Assembly (NCBI GenBank): GCA_037157565.1
Contig: JAZHRO010000014.1
Span: forward strand, 98,053,501 to 98,117,500
From: Thalassia testudinum
Taxonomy: Eukaryota > Streptophyta > Magnoliopsida > Alismatales > Hydrocharitaceae
Direction: 5' to 3'
DNA: 64,000 nt
The notes under the pieces were generated by a model. The model ran no database searches and was not told where the DNA came from. It worked only from the letters and a program-made list of their open reading frames with translations. The first letter of the stretch is position 1; each line of letters starts with the position of its first letter. The translations under genes were made by a program, and so were the position numbers. Below, in pieces: positions 23,162 to 34,011 of this stretch.

Positions 23162-23657
23162 ACACTGATGGAGAGGATGAGTTTAGTAGGTGCTGGACCC
23201 AATCAAGACACCCAGAATTTTGGGTGACTATAGAGGTTCGGGGCGGATGGACCCCTTGATCAGAAAGTCGTCCACCTGAGAATTACCTGGGCAGCCAGAG
23301 AGGGTGAGTCCTACGAAGACCCCTACACGGTAGAGCGCCCCCACGGGTTATAGGGTTTCCCCCACCCGACCTCTCTTGTCACTGAGATTCCAAGTAGACC
23401 AGAATGGGGACCTTTACCTCTTAAGTCTACCACTTTTAGTTAGGATCAAGGTGCTTAGGGTTTTCACTTGAACTTTATCCTTTTGAGTGCAAAGAGTGAC
23501 CTAAGTTCAAGGTTGGTCAACCCAAGGGATCAACTTCACCTATTAGTTCCTTAGAGAGCTTATTAGGTCTTGTTTTTTTTAGGGTTTAAGTGTTTTTTAA
23601 AGAGCCAAATTTGTTAGGGTTTCTCTGAATAGTGTTTTCAGACAATGGCTTGGGCAC
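23162..23657 (-). other. Element B leader, proximal part
   Basis: Noncoding leader just upstream of gag, cut by D2 at 23658. Contains the conserved leader block (about 23190-23430) shared with A (34040-34290) and F (51130-51390), including 'GCTGCCCAGGTAATTCTC' on the element strand. The rest of the leader resumes at 39605. Confidence 0.75.
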
Positions 23658-25278
23658 TGTTTACACCTCAAAACACGCCTATAATAACGCCTTCTTGTGC
23701 TATTTTCTAGCATTAACTATGTATATTATAATCCTGTAGTTGCATTTGTAAAAACGCTTGCATGCATGCATTTAATCATGAGAGGAGGAGAAATGAATAA
23801 ATGGCTTCGTAATTCACATTTTATCTCAAGTGCCTCCTTGCAAATTCCACCTTTTTATTTTTTCCTCTTGATTTCTTCTTTTTTCTCATTCCCGCGGCTG
23901 CCTTCTTCTTCCCGCGCCCACATGCACCCCATGCCTCCTGCAGCAGCCATTCCCTGCGACTGCCACTCCCACGCCATCCCCCCTGCTGTAGCCATGCTTG
24001 CAGCCACGCTCTCCTCCTCTATTTAAAGCCACTACCTCTTCCTCGCGAATGGGAGGAGACACGCAGTTGCTGCACCAAAACCTGCAGTCCACCTCTGATG
24101 GAACGTCGGTTTTCGTTGTTAATTCGTTGTAGTAAAGCCGGTTGTTACCAACGTTTCATAAAAATTTTTTACTCGGAAAAATAAAAGAGTTCCCGAGGTC
24201 GAACTCAGGGAGCAAGTTGTATTCTAGAGATATACAAGTTTTATTACAAAAATAAAGAGAGAGAGAGAGAGAGAGAGAGATGAAAATTTGGCTTCTTCTT
24301 CTTTTCTTCTTTCTTCCTCTTTGTCTTTGGTTCTTCCTGTTCTCCTTCTTCTTCTTCTTCTTCTTCTTCTTCTGCTTTCTTCAGATCTTCCCTGTTTCCT
24401 TTCTTTCTTTTTTTTTTTTTTTTCGTCAGATCGTCTTCTTCTTTTCTTGCTTCTTGCTTCTCTTCATTCCTTCTTCTTCTTTGTCTTCACCTGCCTTGAC
24501 CTCTCTTTTTCTTCTTTGGCGATGGCCGTTGCTCTTCCTTCTTCTTCAGCGGGTCTTCTTCTTCTTTGGCTGCTGACCTTCCGTCGTCTGCCCCGGTGCT
24601 GAGACGACTTAACAATGCCTTCGCTACAGTGCAGCAGCTCCTTCTTCTTCAGCGGGTCTGCTTCTTCTTCTTTGGCCTGCACACTTCAGAGCTCATTCGT
24701 CAAGAGGCAAAAACCTATGCTACCCCCCTCCCCCGCGTATCTCTCTCTCTGAAATCACTCTTCGGAAGCTCTCCCAGAGCGCTATCGGGTAATCGGGTTC
24801 GGGTCAGGCCCGGGTCCAGGCCCACCGGCGTGCGTGGTGGGCGAGGAGTGCAGGTCAGTCTAATCGGGTCGGGCCAGGTCCGCGGAGCGTGGTCACGGAC
24901 GAGGCCGAGTCGGGTCGGGTCGGGTGAGAGGGACCTCACCCCGTGGTAACTGAGGCAAACAGATGGTGGCAGTTTTTCAATTTATGTGGGTGCGTGGCTT
25001 CAGAAGGTTCCGAGGTGGGACTATCCGCGCACCCGTTTCTCTCACGCCTGCAGCAGGGATGGTGCTCCCAATTGCATCGGCTGTTGAGGCGTACAGCTCC
25101 AATCGAGGGCCAGGGTGTATGCGTGAGACTCTTCCGCGCTGGCCGTGGCTATTCAATCTGGGATATCTCGGCTTGGAGCAACCTCGAGCAGGCTTCGAGC
25201 TTCCTCGCCAATGGCGGTCAAGGCCTGGAACCTGAAACCAATGGCACGGCCTCTCGGCCAAATCAGACAGGCGGGGGA

Positions 25279-25301
25279 CCTTCGCCGTGGCACGGCGAAG
25301 G
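25279..25301 (-). other. GC-rich hairpin in A LTR
   Basis: Arms CCTTCGCCGT and ACGGCGAAGG around GGC, a perfect 10-bp stem in the transcribed part of the LTR. Repeated in the other LTR at 36120-36142. Confidence 0.75.
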
Positions 25302-25647
25302 TGGTCAGGGGGTCTGCAGGGGGCGAGATGGAGCTGTTAGGTCGTCCTAGGTCAGACTGTGAGCGAGGGAGTGGGTGTGTTCGGTGGGTCTGCAGAGGGT
25401 GTTTGGTGGGAAGTGGAGGGGCGGAAGAGGATCAGGGTGAGGAGGCGGAGGTTCTGCGGTGGTCGGCGAGCCGTGTGGGTCGCTGAGGTGATGGGAGCGG
25501 CTCGCCGGAGGGTGGTCGGAGGCGGAGAGGACGAGGGTGAACAGGGTCGGTAGAGGGCTTAATTGACTAAATCGAAAGCGGGGAAAGAAAGAGGAGAAGA
25601 AGGGGAGTAAGTCTAACTTAACTGCAGGGACGAAGGGGGAGGAACAG

Positions 25648-25672
25648 GGCGACAGTCGTATCGACTGTCGCC
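25648..25672 (-). other. Second hairpin in A LTR
   Basis: Arms GGCGACAGTCG and CGACTGTCGCC around TAT, a perfect 11-bp stem about 250 nt downstream of the TATA box. Repeated at 36489-36513. Confidence 0.75.
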
Positions 25673-25918
25673 GGAGAAGATGATGCTCAGAGAGAGGGGC
25701 GGCGGCGAGCAGAGGGCTGGAGAGGCGCCAGCTGGGTGCGGCGTGGCGCGGGAAGAACAGGGGAGGAAGTCTCCGCTGCTGGTATTGCGGCAGAGCGACG
25801 AGGTGGAGGGGGAGGAAGTCGCCGGAGCTGGTGAGCGTCTGCCGGAGGAAGAAGAGAGGAAAATTGGGGGTTTTCTCCGTCAGATCCAGGCTGCCTTGGT
25901 CGGTGGAGCGGCGGGGGG

Positions 25919-26032
25919 TATTTATAGGGTTGAAGCAGGGAGGAAGGCGGAGGGAGACGACGTGTCTCCCTCGCCGGAGCATGGTCGGAATTCGAACCCA
26001 TACCGTCCGTGCGTTCGCACGGCCGGTATGGG
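25919..26032 (-). promoter_or_regulatory. Element A TATA box and upstream hairpin (3' LTR copy)
   Basis: Minus-strand TATAAATA at 25919-25926. A hairpin lies 70 bp upstream: arms CCCATACCG.CCGTG (25997-26011) and CACGG.CGGTATGGG (26018-26032), one mismatch, loop CGTTCG. The 5' LTR copy, which would drive the element, is at 36760-36873. The B LTRs carry the same structure with different stem bases. Confidence 0.8.
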
Positions 26033-26851
26033 GGGCTACAGTGACCATGGGGGTGCTCCTGCGACGGCTGACGACGCAGGGCACCCCCGGTACACTTGCC
26101 AGGTCCTCCACCTCACCCTGCGCGGCGCCATGCTCCGCGCAAGGTCGCCGGAGCATGGTGCTGGCAGGGTTTTGCAGGAGGGACCTGTTTGCAAAGAACG
26201 AAGGAGAGTTAGGGGCCTAAATGCGAGGGTTCAAAAGTTGAGGGCCAAAGAGTAAATATATGAGGACCAAAGTGTAAATTCGGTCAAGGAGGTTTCTTCT
26301 TAGGCTCAAGTTTTTATACATGACTAATTAGGACCTAAGGAATCTGATGGTGAATTTTATTTTCATATTAAACCTTGTTTGACCGGTCAATTTGCGCAAA
26401 AACCCAAATTAAGTTATTAATTGGGCATGGTTCTCAATGTAGGTCAAAATGGGTTCTAAAGGCCAAATTGAAGGTTCTAAACCCTAGAGATTATTTTTCT
26501 ATGAATTTTAGAGGGTTTATTCTATTTTTACTTTGCCTCGAACCTTGTGAATTGAAGTGGGTTGTTTTAGGGTTACAGATTATCATTTGGTTCCTTGGAA
26601 GTGCTGTAGCCCTTGCTAGATCATCTCATCCCACTTTTATTCTTATTAAGCTGTTTTGACCTGTGTTTGGGCCCAGAATTACCCTGTATGCAGATTATAC
26701 TGGTAAAATTGCACTTTTACCCCTTGTGACTGGTTTTCTTCTCAAACTCAGAATTCTCTGAGTTAAGCCTTTCCTTGAGATATATAGGAGCTTTTATCCT
26801 TTGTATTGGGTCAAAATGAGCTAGTTATGGCTCATGATGAGGTTCTCATCA

Positions 26852-26866
26852 TACCCCCATGCCTAG
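26852..26866 (-). other. Element A polypurine tract (PPT1)
   Basis: Element strand CTAGGCATGGGGGTA immediately before the 3' LTR; primes plus-strand DNA synthesis. Confidence 0.9.
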
Positions 26867-27299
26867 CTTTTGCTAGTCCCTTAGCAAAAAAAACTTAAGG
26901 TTTCAACCCTTGTTCTAGACCATGAAGTTTTCAATGGTTTTAGATAAGTGCTTTTTTTTTTTATTTGAGCATAGATTAGGTTAGAATGCTGACCATAGGC
27001 CTAAAAGATACTCTAGTACCAATCAAGATCCAAATCTGTCTAGCCTTAGCCTCAGTCTTTTAGCAAAGGTTTTTAAGGCCCACAAGAACTAACCTAAGGT
27101 TTATTGGACTTCGTGGTTAAAGCACCCGTGCTTGAAATGATTTTAGCCCTGGCTCAGTTCGCAGTGCGTTTTGTAAGAGAGAGATAGAAAGTTTTTTCTG
27201 TTTGGAGAGTTTTCTCTCTCTTTTTCTTTTTAGTTCTAGTCTAGGATTGGCTTTTCAACACGGTCTGTATCAGATTCCTTGCTCCCATCATCAATCCTC

Positions 27300-27470
27300 A
27301 AGGGTTCCTGGCGATCGATGCTTCGAGATAGCACCGCCCATGGCAACCCCCGGAACCCTGGCTATTGAGATTTCGAGATAATCCCATCCATGGTATTCCG
27401 TGGCCGAATCCAGACCCTGGCAATTGACATTTCGAGATAATGCCATCCATGGAATCTGAACCAGCAGAGT
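27300..27470 (-). repeat. Three-unit degenerate tandem repeat
   Basis: Three units of about 55-60 bp. On the element strand each reads roughly CCATGG(A/G)(T/C)GG..TATCTCGAA..TC.AT.GCCAGG. Also in B (about 16320-16500) and, with two clear units, in F (about 57995-58100). Function unknown. Confidence 0.7.
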
Positions 27471-28138
27471 GCTTACATGCCCCCCGTAGGATATGTAAAT
27501 ATCCTAAGAGACAAGCACCGAGGAGATGATATTTTGTTACGCATCTTCGAGGGGATTTCCCGCCTCTCCGCGCTGGGAACTCGTCCAAATCAACTTGTGT
27601 TGATCGGCCATTCCTATTCTAGGTGTTCTTTTCAGATTTTTGCGACGCTTCTGCGTGATTCTGATTTTTATGCTTACTGAACCAGGCTGTGTGTGAGATT
27701 AGGGTGCTTAGGTTACTGAGTCCCGTAAACCAAAAATTAGTTAACGAGGCCGAATACTCCCTAAGCCTTAGACCTAATACTTCAGCTTTTCATTATCCTC
27801 AACCTCTTGAGGAGTGTCCAGATCTTAATGAGTACTAAGAGTCTATTCAAGAATGCCTAAGGTTTGCATTCTTACTAATCTCATTGTGCACTTTTCAGTT
27901 ATTTTCTTGAATGAGGTCTAGAACTTAGGTTAATTCCTTAGTTCCTTACTAATGACTATCAACTTTTCTTATAATTTTGTGCTCCTTTTTCATTTTGTTT
28001 CTTTTCTCCTTCACAAAATTTTCCTTCTCCTCTTTTCCTCTTATTCTTTTTCGAAAAATTTTTTTAATTTTTATGGTATTTTTGGCATATGTGAATTTTT
28101 TTGCTTGAAACCTTTTCTTACAAGTTTTTGCACTTTCC

Positions 28139-28175
28139 TACCCCCCCATGCCTAAGATTTGCAATGTCCTCATTG
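28139..28175 (-). other. Element A second polypurine tract and hairpin
   Basis: Element strand CTTAGGCATGGGGGGGTA, a longer G run than PPT1, preceded by hairpin CAATG-AGGA-CATTG. It lies 140-175 bp after the gag-pol stop. Confidence 0.75.
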
Positions 28176-28311
28176 TAACCTAGGGGTTCTCAGTTCAGGG
28201 TGAACTTCGAGTGCTGAAAGGTGTCAGAACAAGTTTCAGGTTTTCAAAGAGAATGACGGGCTGCCTCCCGTTAAGCGCTGAGTTTTACGCCATCGGCTGG
28301 GCGCAATAAGC

Positions 28312-31300
28312 TCAAGGGGAAAGGAGGATATGAGATGCCTCAGCCAAATCAGTAGAAGTTACATCAATGAACGGCTTGAGTCTTTGACCATTCACGATGA
28401 AAGGTTCAGAATCGTGGCTGAGTGGACTGATTTCGATTGCTCCATTTCCAAAAACCTGTCGGACCAAATATGGTCCGACCCACTTAGATCTCAGTTTTCC
28501 TGGGAAGAGTTTGAGTCGGGCATCAAAGAGTAGGACCTTTTGACCAGGATGGAAGATCTTTCTTGAGATGTGTTTGTCGTGGAAGGCTTTAACCCGCTCC
28601 TTGTAGATTTGCGAGTTCTCGTACGCGTCTGTGCGTAATTCATCGATCTCGCTGATTTGGAGTTTTCTGTGGGTCCCAGCCTTGGAAAGATCTAGATTAC
28701 AGTTCCGTACTGCCCAATAGGCTTTATGCTCCAGTTCGACGGGAAGGTGGCATGCCTTTCCGTACACCAATCTAAAGGGAGACATGCCCAATTGGGTCTT
28801 GTGGGCGGTCCTATAGGCCCACAATGCTTCCGGAAGTCGGGACGACCAGTCCTTCCTGTCAGGTCGAACAGTGACCTGTAGGATTTTCTTGATCTCCCGA
28901 TTCGACAGCTCAGCTAGACCATTAGTTTGGGGGTGGTAAGGAGTAGAGATTCGGTGAGACACCCTGTATTTGGTCATCAGTGACCTAAACTGAGCATTTG
29001 TGAAATGGGTCCCCCCATCAGAGATTATTGCACGAGGAATCCCGAACCTTGAGAAAATGTGTTGATGAATGAATTTGAGAACGATTTTGTGATCACAGGT
29101 TCGGGTCGGTATGGCTTCGATCCATTTGGACACGTAGTCCACAGCCAAAAGAATGTATTCGAAACCATCCGAAACAGGAAAGGGGCCCATAAAATCAATC
29201 CCCCAAACATCAAAGATTTCGCATACTAGCATCGGTTGCATAGGCATCATGTCGCGATGGCTCATGTTGCCCAAAGTCTGGCAACGACTGCATGCCTTGC
29301 AATGACTGTATGCGTCTTTGAACAGTGTGGGCCAGTAAAAGCCGCACTGGAGGACTTTTGATGCGGTTTTATGCCCGGCAAAATGGCCACCGCATGCCTG
29401 GTCATGGCAGAAAGAGAGGATATTGTTGACTTCCCCTTCCGGGATACATCTCCGGATGATCTGATCGGCACCTATGCGGAAGAGGTACGGGTCTTCCCAA
29501 ATGTAATACTTGGCATCGGAGCGTAATTTGTCTTTCTTGGCCTTCGGCCAATCGGACGGGGTCTGATGAGATGCCAAGTAATTTACAATATTAGCAAACC
29601 ATGGAAGGCTAGTACCAATAGTCAGCAGGTGCTCATCGGGAAAATGCTCAGTGATGGGTCCGGAAGGGTCTATCATTTCAGAAGGAAGACGGGACAAGTG
29701 ATCAGCTACCACGTTTTGTTTTCCCGCTTTATCGCGAATCTCGAGGTCAAATTCTTGCAACAGCAAGATCCATCGGATCAATCGAGGTTTCGCGTCCTTC
29801 TTTGCAAGGAGATGCCTCACAGCCGTGTGATCCGAGTATATGATGACATGGGAACCCAGAAGGTATGATCTGAATTTCTCTAGGGCAAATACTACAGCTA
29901 GCAGCTCTTTCTCAGTAACTGTATAGTTACGCTGAGCCTCATCGAGTGTTTTGCTGGCGTAGTAAATGACCACAGGTTTCTTGTCATTTTTCTGCCCCAA
30001 AACCGCTCCTACAGCGAAGTCGGATGCATCACACATGATCTCAAAGGGTTGAGACCAATCAGGGGACTGTAGGATCGGGGCTTGGGTGACTCGGTCACGC
30101 AGGATTTCAAATGCTTGAGTGCATTCCCTGGAGATTTCGAAGGGAACATCCTTGGAGAGAAGAGTGGTCAGGGGGCGTGCGATTTTTGAAAAATCAGGGA
30201 TAAATCGTCGATAAAAACCGACATGCCCTAAAAAGGATCGGATGTCCCTGATCGAGCTAGGCATAGGAAGGCGAGAAATCAGATTAACCTTAGCTCGATC
30301 CACTTGGATACCTTTCTCCGAAATTGAGTGTCCCAGGACAATTCCCTCAGGCACCATGAAATGGCTCTTTTCCCAGGAAAGAACCAAATTCACGTCGATG
30401 CACCGCCTGAGTATCTGGACCAAGTGTTGGAGGCAATCGTCGAATGATGCTCCGAAAACTGAAAAGTCATCCATGAAGACTTCCAGATAATCACCTACCA
30501 TATCTGAGAATATGGCAAGCATGCATCGCTGAAAAGTAGCGGGTGCATTGCAAAGACCGAAAGGCATCCTTCGGAAAGCGTATGTTCCGAAGGGGCAGGT
30601 GAATGTGGTCTTTTCTTGGTCCTCAGGATGGATTGCCACCTGGTTATAACCGGAGTACCCGTCAAGAAAGCAGAAGAACCTATTTCCCGCTAGTTTTTCG
30701 AGAATTTGATCAATGAAGGGTAGTGGGAAATGATCCTTCTTCGTGGAGGAATTGAGTCGACGGTAATCTATACAGACTCTCCACGAGTTGGCTAATCGGG
30801 TAGGAATGATTTCTCCGGTCTCAGTCGTTATAGTGGTGAGTCCTGCCTTTTTAGGCACGACCTGAATCGGGCTCACCCAACGACTATCGGAGATCGGGTA
30901 GATGATCCCGGCATCTAACCACTTGATGATCTCCTTTTTCACGACCTCCTGCAGATTGGGGTTTAAGCGTCTCTGCATTTCACGAGAAGGTCGTGTGCCC
31001 TCTTCTGAATAGATATGATGAGTACAATAAGAGGGACTTATTCCAGTCAAATCATCGAGGGTCCATCCGATGGCTCTGCGATGTTGCTGGAGGACAACAA
31101 TCAGACGGTATTCCTGTTCAGGATTGAGGTTGGAATTGATGATCACAGGAAGGGTCTGATTAGAACCCAAAAAGATGTATTTTAAATGAGCAGGAAGGGG
31201 TTTCAGTTCAAGGATGGGGTTTTCAGCAGCAGCGGGTGGTTCAGTATAGATGTGAGGTTCAAGGGTGGGAGTTACTGGGTTGTTCACATCCGGAATGGAC

Positions 31301-34011
31301 TCCTCTATTTGCGGGTCAAGATCCTTCTGTGGTTGATGAGGAATACTCAAGTCATTCTGGAGGTGTGATTCATCAACCAAAGTCTTGATGTCACAAATTT
31401 GTTCGATGACGCCGCAATTAATTCCTTGTTGGGCCTTAAATATATCAATTTTCAGTGTTTGATCTCCAAACTTAAGCTCTATTTGGCCCTCCTCACAGCT
31501 GATGTTGGCTCTAGCAGTAGCCAAGAAAGGTCTCCCTAGAATGATTGGTGTATCCCTAGGGTTCTCAGGTGCATCCATGTCTAAGACTATAAAGTCCACT
31601 GGAAAATAGAAATCCCGCACTCTCACGATAACATCCTCGAGAATCCCTTTTGGTGACTTTATAGATCGATCTGCTAATTGTAATGTCACCTCAGTTGGTT
31701 TCAGCTCAGATTCTTCCAGATGGTCAAGTAAGGATGTGGGTATCAGATTTATAGATGCACCTAAGTCTAACAATGCTCTGTCAAATTGGGTACCACCTAT
31801 CTTACAGGAGATCAGGGGAGTTCCAGGATCTTTTGCCTTGGGTGGGAGTCTACTAAGGATTACAGAGCTGGCTTGCTCTGACAGAACAATTGGGCTCCCT
31901 CCCTTGGTTCGCGGCTTACGCTGGGGTGTACATATATTCTTTAGAAATCGTGCGTAAGCTGGTACGTGGCGGATTGCATCCATCAAGGGGATGTTTATGT
32001 GGACCTGCTCAAAGAGCTTGACCAGGTCCTCCTCAGGGGCCACGGGTTTGGTGGTCTTCTTTCCCTTGGTCAGGGCCTCGGGAAACGGGATCTTGGTTGG
32101 TTCCTCTAGGATAGGTCCTGGTTGTGGGTCTGGAACAGCGGTACCTTGGATAACTATCCTAGGGTCATGATTATCAGGCTGGGAGTGGTTTGGATAACGC
32201 GGGTCCTGAGTTGTCTTACCACTACGTGTTGTTACAGAATTTAATCCGGCCTGATTTTGGTTTGGATTTGGTAGGAGGGGTGGCTGCTGCTGAAATCCCG
32301 TACGAGAAGTAGAGGCTTCCATCTCGTCTGGAGATGGGGCAGTAGGGGCCTGATAAATCCATTGAGCGTGGCCTAAATTTGGATTCATAACGCGCTTCTG
32401 GGTTGGCACGTTATTTGGGTTAGGAAGGGGTTGGGAAGGGAGTGTGCCTGGCTGGCGAGAATTTGCCAACTGGGCCAGCTGAGTTTTGACTTCAGTAAGC
32501 TCGTCCTTGTGCTGTTTTTGAATGGCCGCATTCGATTTTTGAATGTCAGCCAGAGTCTGAAGGATTAAGGACATTTGATCTTGATTTGGCCCTGATGGAT
32601 AAGTAGGGTTGGGCCGAGGCTGAGGCGGCTGGTAGTGATGAGAGGGCTGTGGGCGGGACTGAAAAGGTGGTCTTTGGGTTTGAGAATTTCCCGCCCACTG
32701 AAAATTTGGATGGTTTCGCCATCCAGGGTTGTAGGTGTTGGAGAATGGGTCGTTCTGGATGGCGTTGAGGTCCTCGCAAGTCTGAGGAACCTCCTGAGAA
32801 TCAGGGAAAGGTGGAATGGAGTTCCCCCGGCTGGTGAAGAAAGGATCAGATGATCTTCCAGTCCAAGAATCAGATGGGGATGGACATGGATCCATCCCAG
32901 GGGAGGATCGGTGTAGGATGTTTTGCACAGTCTCCTGTGTGGAAGGAGGTTGTGCAAAGGAGTTACGCGCAGAGGTGGCTCGCTGCAAGTGCTGAGTCAG
33001 CTCATCCACCTTCTTTTCAATGATTGAGACCTTGTCCAATCGACTGGCCATTAATTCCAGGTCGACTGATGCGGACAGGCCCTGCGTCTCATGTGCTCCC
33101 TTAAGATTCGTCGCTGCGCGGGTATTCGTCCTGTCGAATAATCCCATGGAGTCATTGTTGATGGAGTTCTCGCACATGTTTTCGAGAATCTCCCATACGG
33201 TGTCTTCATGTTGACCCATGATGTTTCCTCCGCAGGTTGCATTGACGAAAAGGCGGATGTCCTCACGGAGTCCCTGGTAAAAAGATTGGACTTGTTCCCA
33301 TTTAGGAACTCCGTGATGGGGGCACTTCCTCATGAGATCCTGAAAACGATCCCATGCCTCATGGAGAGGTTCTCCTGATTGTTGAGTGAAGTGTGTAATC
33401 TGATGGCGCAAGGCGTTGGTCCGACCAACGGGAAAGAACTTTTTCAAAAACTCGGATTGAAGTTCTTCCCAAGTGTTGATCGGCCGGGTCTGAGTTTGAT
33501 ACCAATGGGCGGCCTTGTCCATAAGAGAAAAGGAGAACATCTTCATGAGAAGAATATCCCGATTTTGCGCATCTGATCCAAAAGTGTGGGCCAGATGCTT
33601 AAGCTGTTTGATGTGCTGGAAGGGATCTTCAGAATTAAGCCCATGGAATTTAGGTATAGCGTGAATCATGTTGGGCTTTAGTTCGGAATCAGGTCCTCCA
33701 ATCGGGATTCTAACTCGAGGCTCAATTGCCACCGCAGCAGGATTGTAGTGGTCCCGCATCATAGGACGCTGTGGTGGGTGTACGAAGTTTTGGAAGAGGT
33801 CATTGAGTCGCTGGAGCTGGTGTTCCAGATTATTTTCTTCCTCAACTGGCTGAGCCATGATGGGGGGAGAAGAAGAACTTGGTTCTGAATCAGAAGAGAG
33901 AATAATGTGAGGGTGTTGCTGCACAAACACGGGTGTCGAGGCTTGGCCTTGACGAGAGTGAATTTCTAAAGGAGGTCTTAAGGGTGGTCTTAGAGACCTC
34001 CTTCCGTACAT
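28312..34011 (-). CDS. gag-pol: Element A gag-pol polyprotein (1899 aa)
   Basis: Single open frame encoding all proteins for retrotransposition. Capsid-like gag about 55-300 ('[17 protein letters not shown]', '[11 protein letters not shown]'). A Pro/Gln-rich linker (about 370-600) contains '[13 protein letters not shown]' and 'TTRSGK'. Protease about 730-860 with LLDLGAS (Asp749) and [10 protein letters not shown] about 1010-1270 with [24 protein letters not shown] and the FMDD site (about 1179-1182). RNase H about 1320-1440 with CDASDF, EKELL and YSDH. Integrase from about 1530: zinc-binding His/Cys set ('[12 protein letters not shown]', 'CKACSRC'), then Asp1606, Asp1665, Glu1701 (35 residues between the last two). 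No stops or frameshifts. Oddity: no CCHC zinc knuckle anywhere in gag. Start ATG chosen because B and F align from the same codon; a second Met at residue 52 (IMAQPVEEE) is a possible alternative start. Confidence 0.97.
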   Translation of the reverse strand: MYGRRSLRPPLRPPLEIHSRQGQASTPVFVQQHPHIILSSDSEPSSSSPPIMAQPVEEENNLEHQLQRLNDLFQNFVHPPQRPMMRDHYNPAAVAIEPRVRIPIGGPDSELKPNMIHAIPKFHGLNSEDPFQHIKQLKHLAHTFGSDAQNRDILLMKMFSFSLMDKAAHWYQTQTRPINTWEELQSEFLKKFFPVGRTNALRHQITHFTQQSGEPLHEAWDRFQDLMRKCPHHGVPKWEQVQSFYQGLREDIRLFVNATCGGNIMGQHEDTVWEILENMCENSINNDSMGLFDRTNTRAATNLKGAHETQGLSASVDLELMASRLDKVSIIEKKVDELTQHLQRATSARNSFAQPPSTQETVQNILHRSSPGMDPCPSPSDSWTGRSSDPFFTSRGNSIPPFPDSQEVPQTCEDLNAIQNDPFSNTYNPGWRNHPNFQWAGNSQTQRPPFQSRPQPSHHYQPPQPRPNPTYPSGPNQDQMSLILQTLADIQKSNAAIQKQHKDELTEVKTQLAQLANSRQPGTLPSQPLPNPNNVPTQKRVMNPNLGHAQWIYQAPTAPSPDEMEASTSRTGFQQQPPLLPNPNQNQAGLNSVTTRSGKTTQDPRYPNHSQPDNHDPRIVIQGTAVPDPQPGPILEEPTKIPFPEALTKGKKTTKPVAPEEDLVKLFEQVHINIPLMDAIRHVPAYARFLKNICTPQRKPRTKGGSPIVLSEQASSVILSRLPPKAKDPGTPLISCKIGGTQFDRALLDLGASINLIPTSLLDHLEESELKPTEVTLQLADRSIKSPKGILEDVIVRVRDFYFPVDFIVLDMDAPENPRDTPIILGRPFLATARANISCEEGQIELKFGDQTLKIDIFKAQQGINCGVIEQICDIKTLVDESHLQNDLSIPHQPQKDLDPQIEESIPDVNNPVTPTLEPHIYTEPPAAAENPILELKPLPAHLKYIFLGSNQTLPVIINSNLNPEQEYRLIVVLQQHRRAIGWTLDDLTGISPSYCTHHIYSEEGTRPSREMQRRLNPNLQEVVKKEIIKWLDAGIIYPISDSRWVSPIQVVPKKAGLTTITTETGEIIPTRLANSWRVCIDYRRLNSSTKKDHFPLPFIDQILEKLAGNRFFCFLDGYSGYNQVAIHPEDQEKTTFTCPFGTYAFRRMPFGLCNAPATFQRCMLAIFSDMVGDYLEVFMDDFSVFGASFDDCLQHLVQILRRCIDVNLVLSWEKSHFMVPEGIVLGHSISEKGIQVDRAKVNLISRLPMPSSIRDIRSFLGHVGFYRRFIPDFSKIARPLTTLLSKDVPFEISRECTQAFEILRDRVTQAPILQSPDWSQPFEIMCDASDFAVGAVLGQKNDKKPVVIYYASKTLDEAQRNYTVTEKELLAVVFALEKFRSYLLGSHVIIYSDHTAVRHLLAKKDAKPRLIRWILLLQEFDLEIRDKAGKQNVVADHLSRLPSEMIDPSGPITEHFPDEHLLTIGTSLPWFANIVNYLASHQTPSDWPKAKKDKLRSDAKYYIWEDPYLFRIGADQIIRRCIPEGEVNNILSFCHDQACGGHFAGHKTASKVLQCGFYWPTLFKDAYSHCKACSRCQTLGNMSHRDMMPMQPMLVCEIFDVWGIDFMGPFPVSDGFEYILLAVDYVSKWIEAIPTRTCDHKIVLKFIHQHIFSRFGIPRAIISDGGTHFTNAQFRSLMTKYRVSHRISTPYHPQTNGLAELSNREIKKILQVTVRPDRKDWSSRLPEALWAYRTAHKTQLGMSPFRLVYGKACHLPVELEHKAYWAVRNCNLDLSKAGTHRKLQISEIDELRTDAYENSQIYKERVKAFHDKHISRKIFHPGQKVLLFDARLKLFPGKLRSKWVGPYLVRQVFGNGAIEISPLSHDSEPFIVNGQRLKPFIDVTSTDLAEASHILLSP

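Larger units (their letters stand above)
24096..26851 (-). repeat. Element A 3' LTR
   Basis: Starts TGATGGAACG and ends GGTTCTCATCA; the TGATG/CATCA ends form a short terminal inverted repeat. Contains the GTCGAACTCAGGGA block (24199-24211), a CTT tract, hairpins at 25279-25301 and 25648-25672, the TATA box and an upstream hairpin. Confidence 0.97.
26867..28311 (-). other. Element A 3' noncoding region
   Basis: About 1.45 kb between integrase and the LTR with no ORF of note, where other Athila elements may carry an env-like gene. Holds the tandem repeat at 27300-27470, a second polypurine tract at 28139-28156 and its hairpin at 28162-28175. Confidence 0.8.

Noticed and set aside
24280..24602. 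Phe/Leu-rich 'membrane protein' ORFs in CTT tracts (also 2067-2494, 35121-35443, 40300-40536)
   Set aside because: Pure translation of the microsatellite; hydrophobicity is a by-product of TTC/CTT codons.
25347..26156. 269-codon minus-strand ORF in the A LTR (copy at 36188-36997)
   Set aside because: Spans U3 across the TATA box, Pro/Ser/His-rich, no motif; duplicated only because the LTRs are. GC-rich sequence gives long chance frames.
26867..28311. An env-like gene after pol in A
   Set aside because: No open frame of meaningful length on the element strand.
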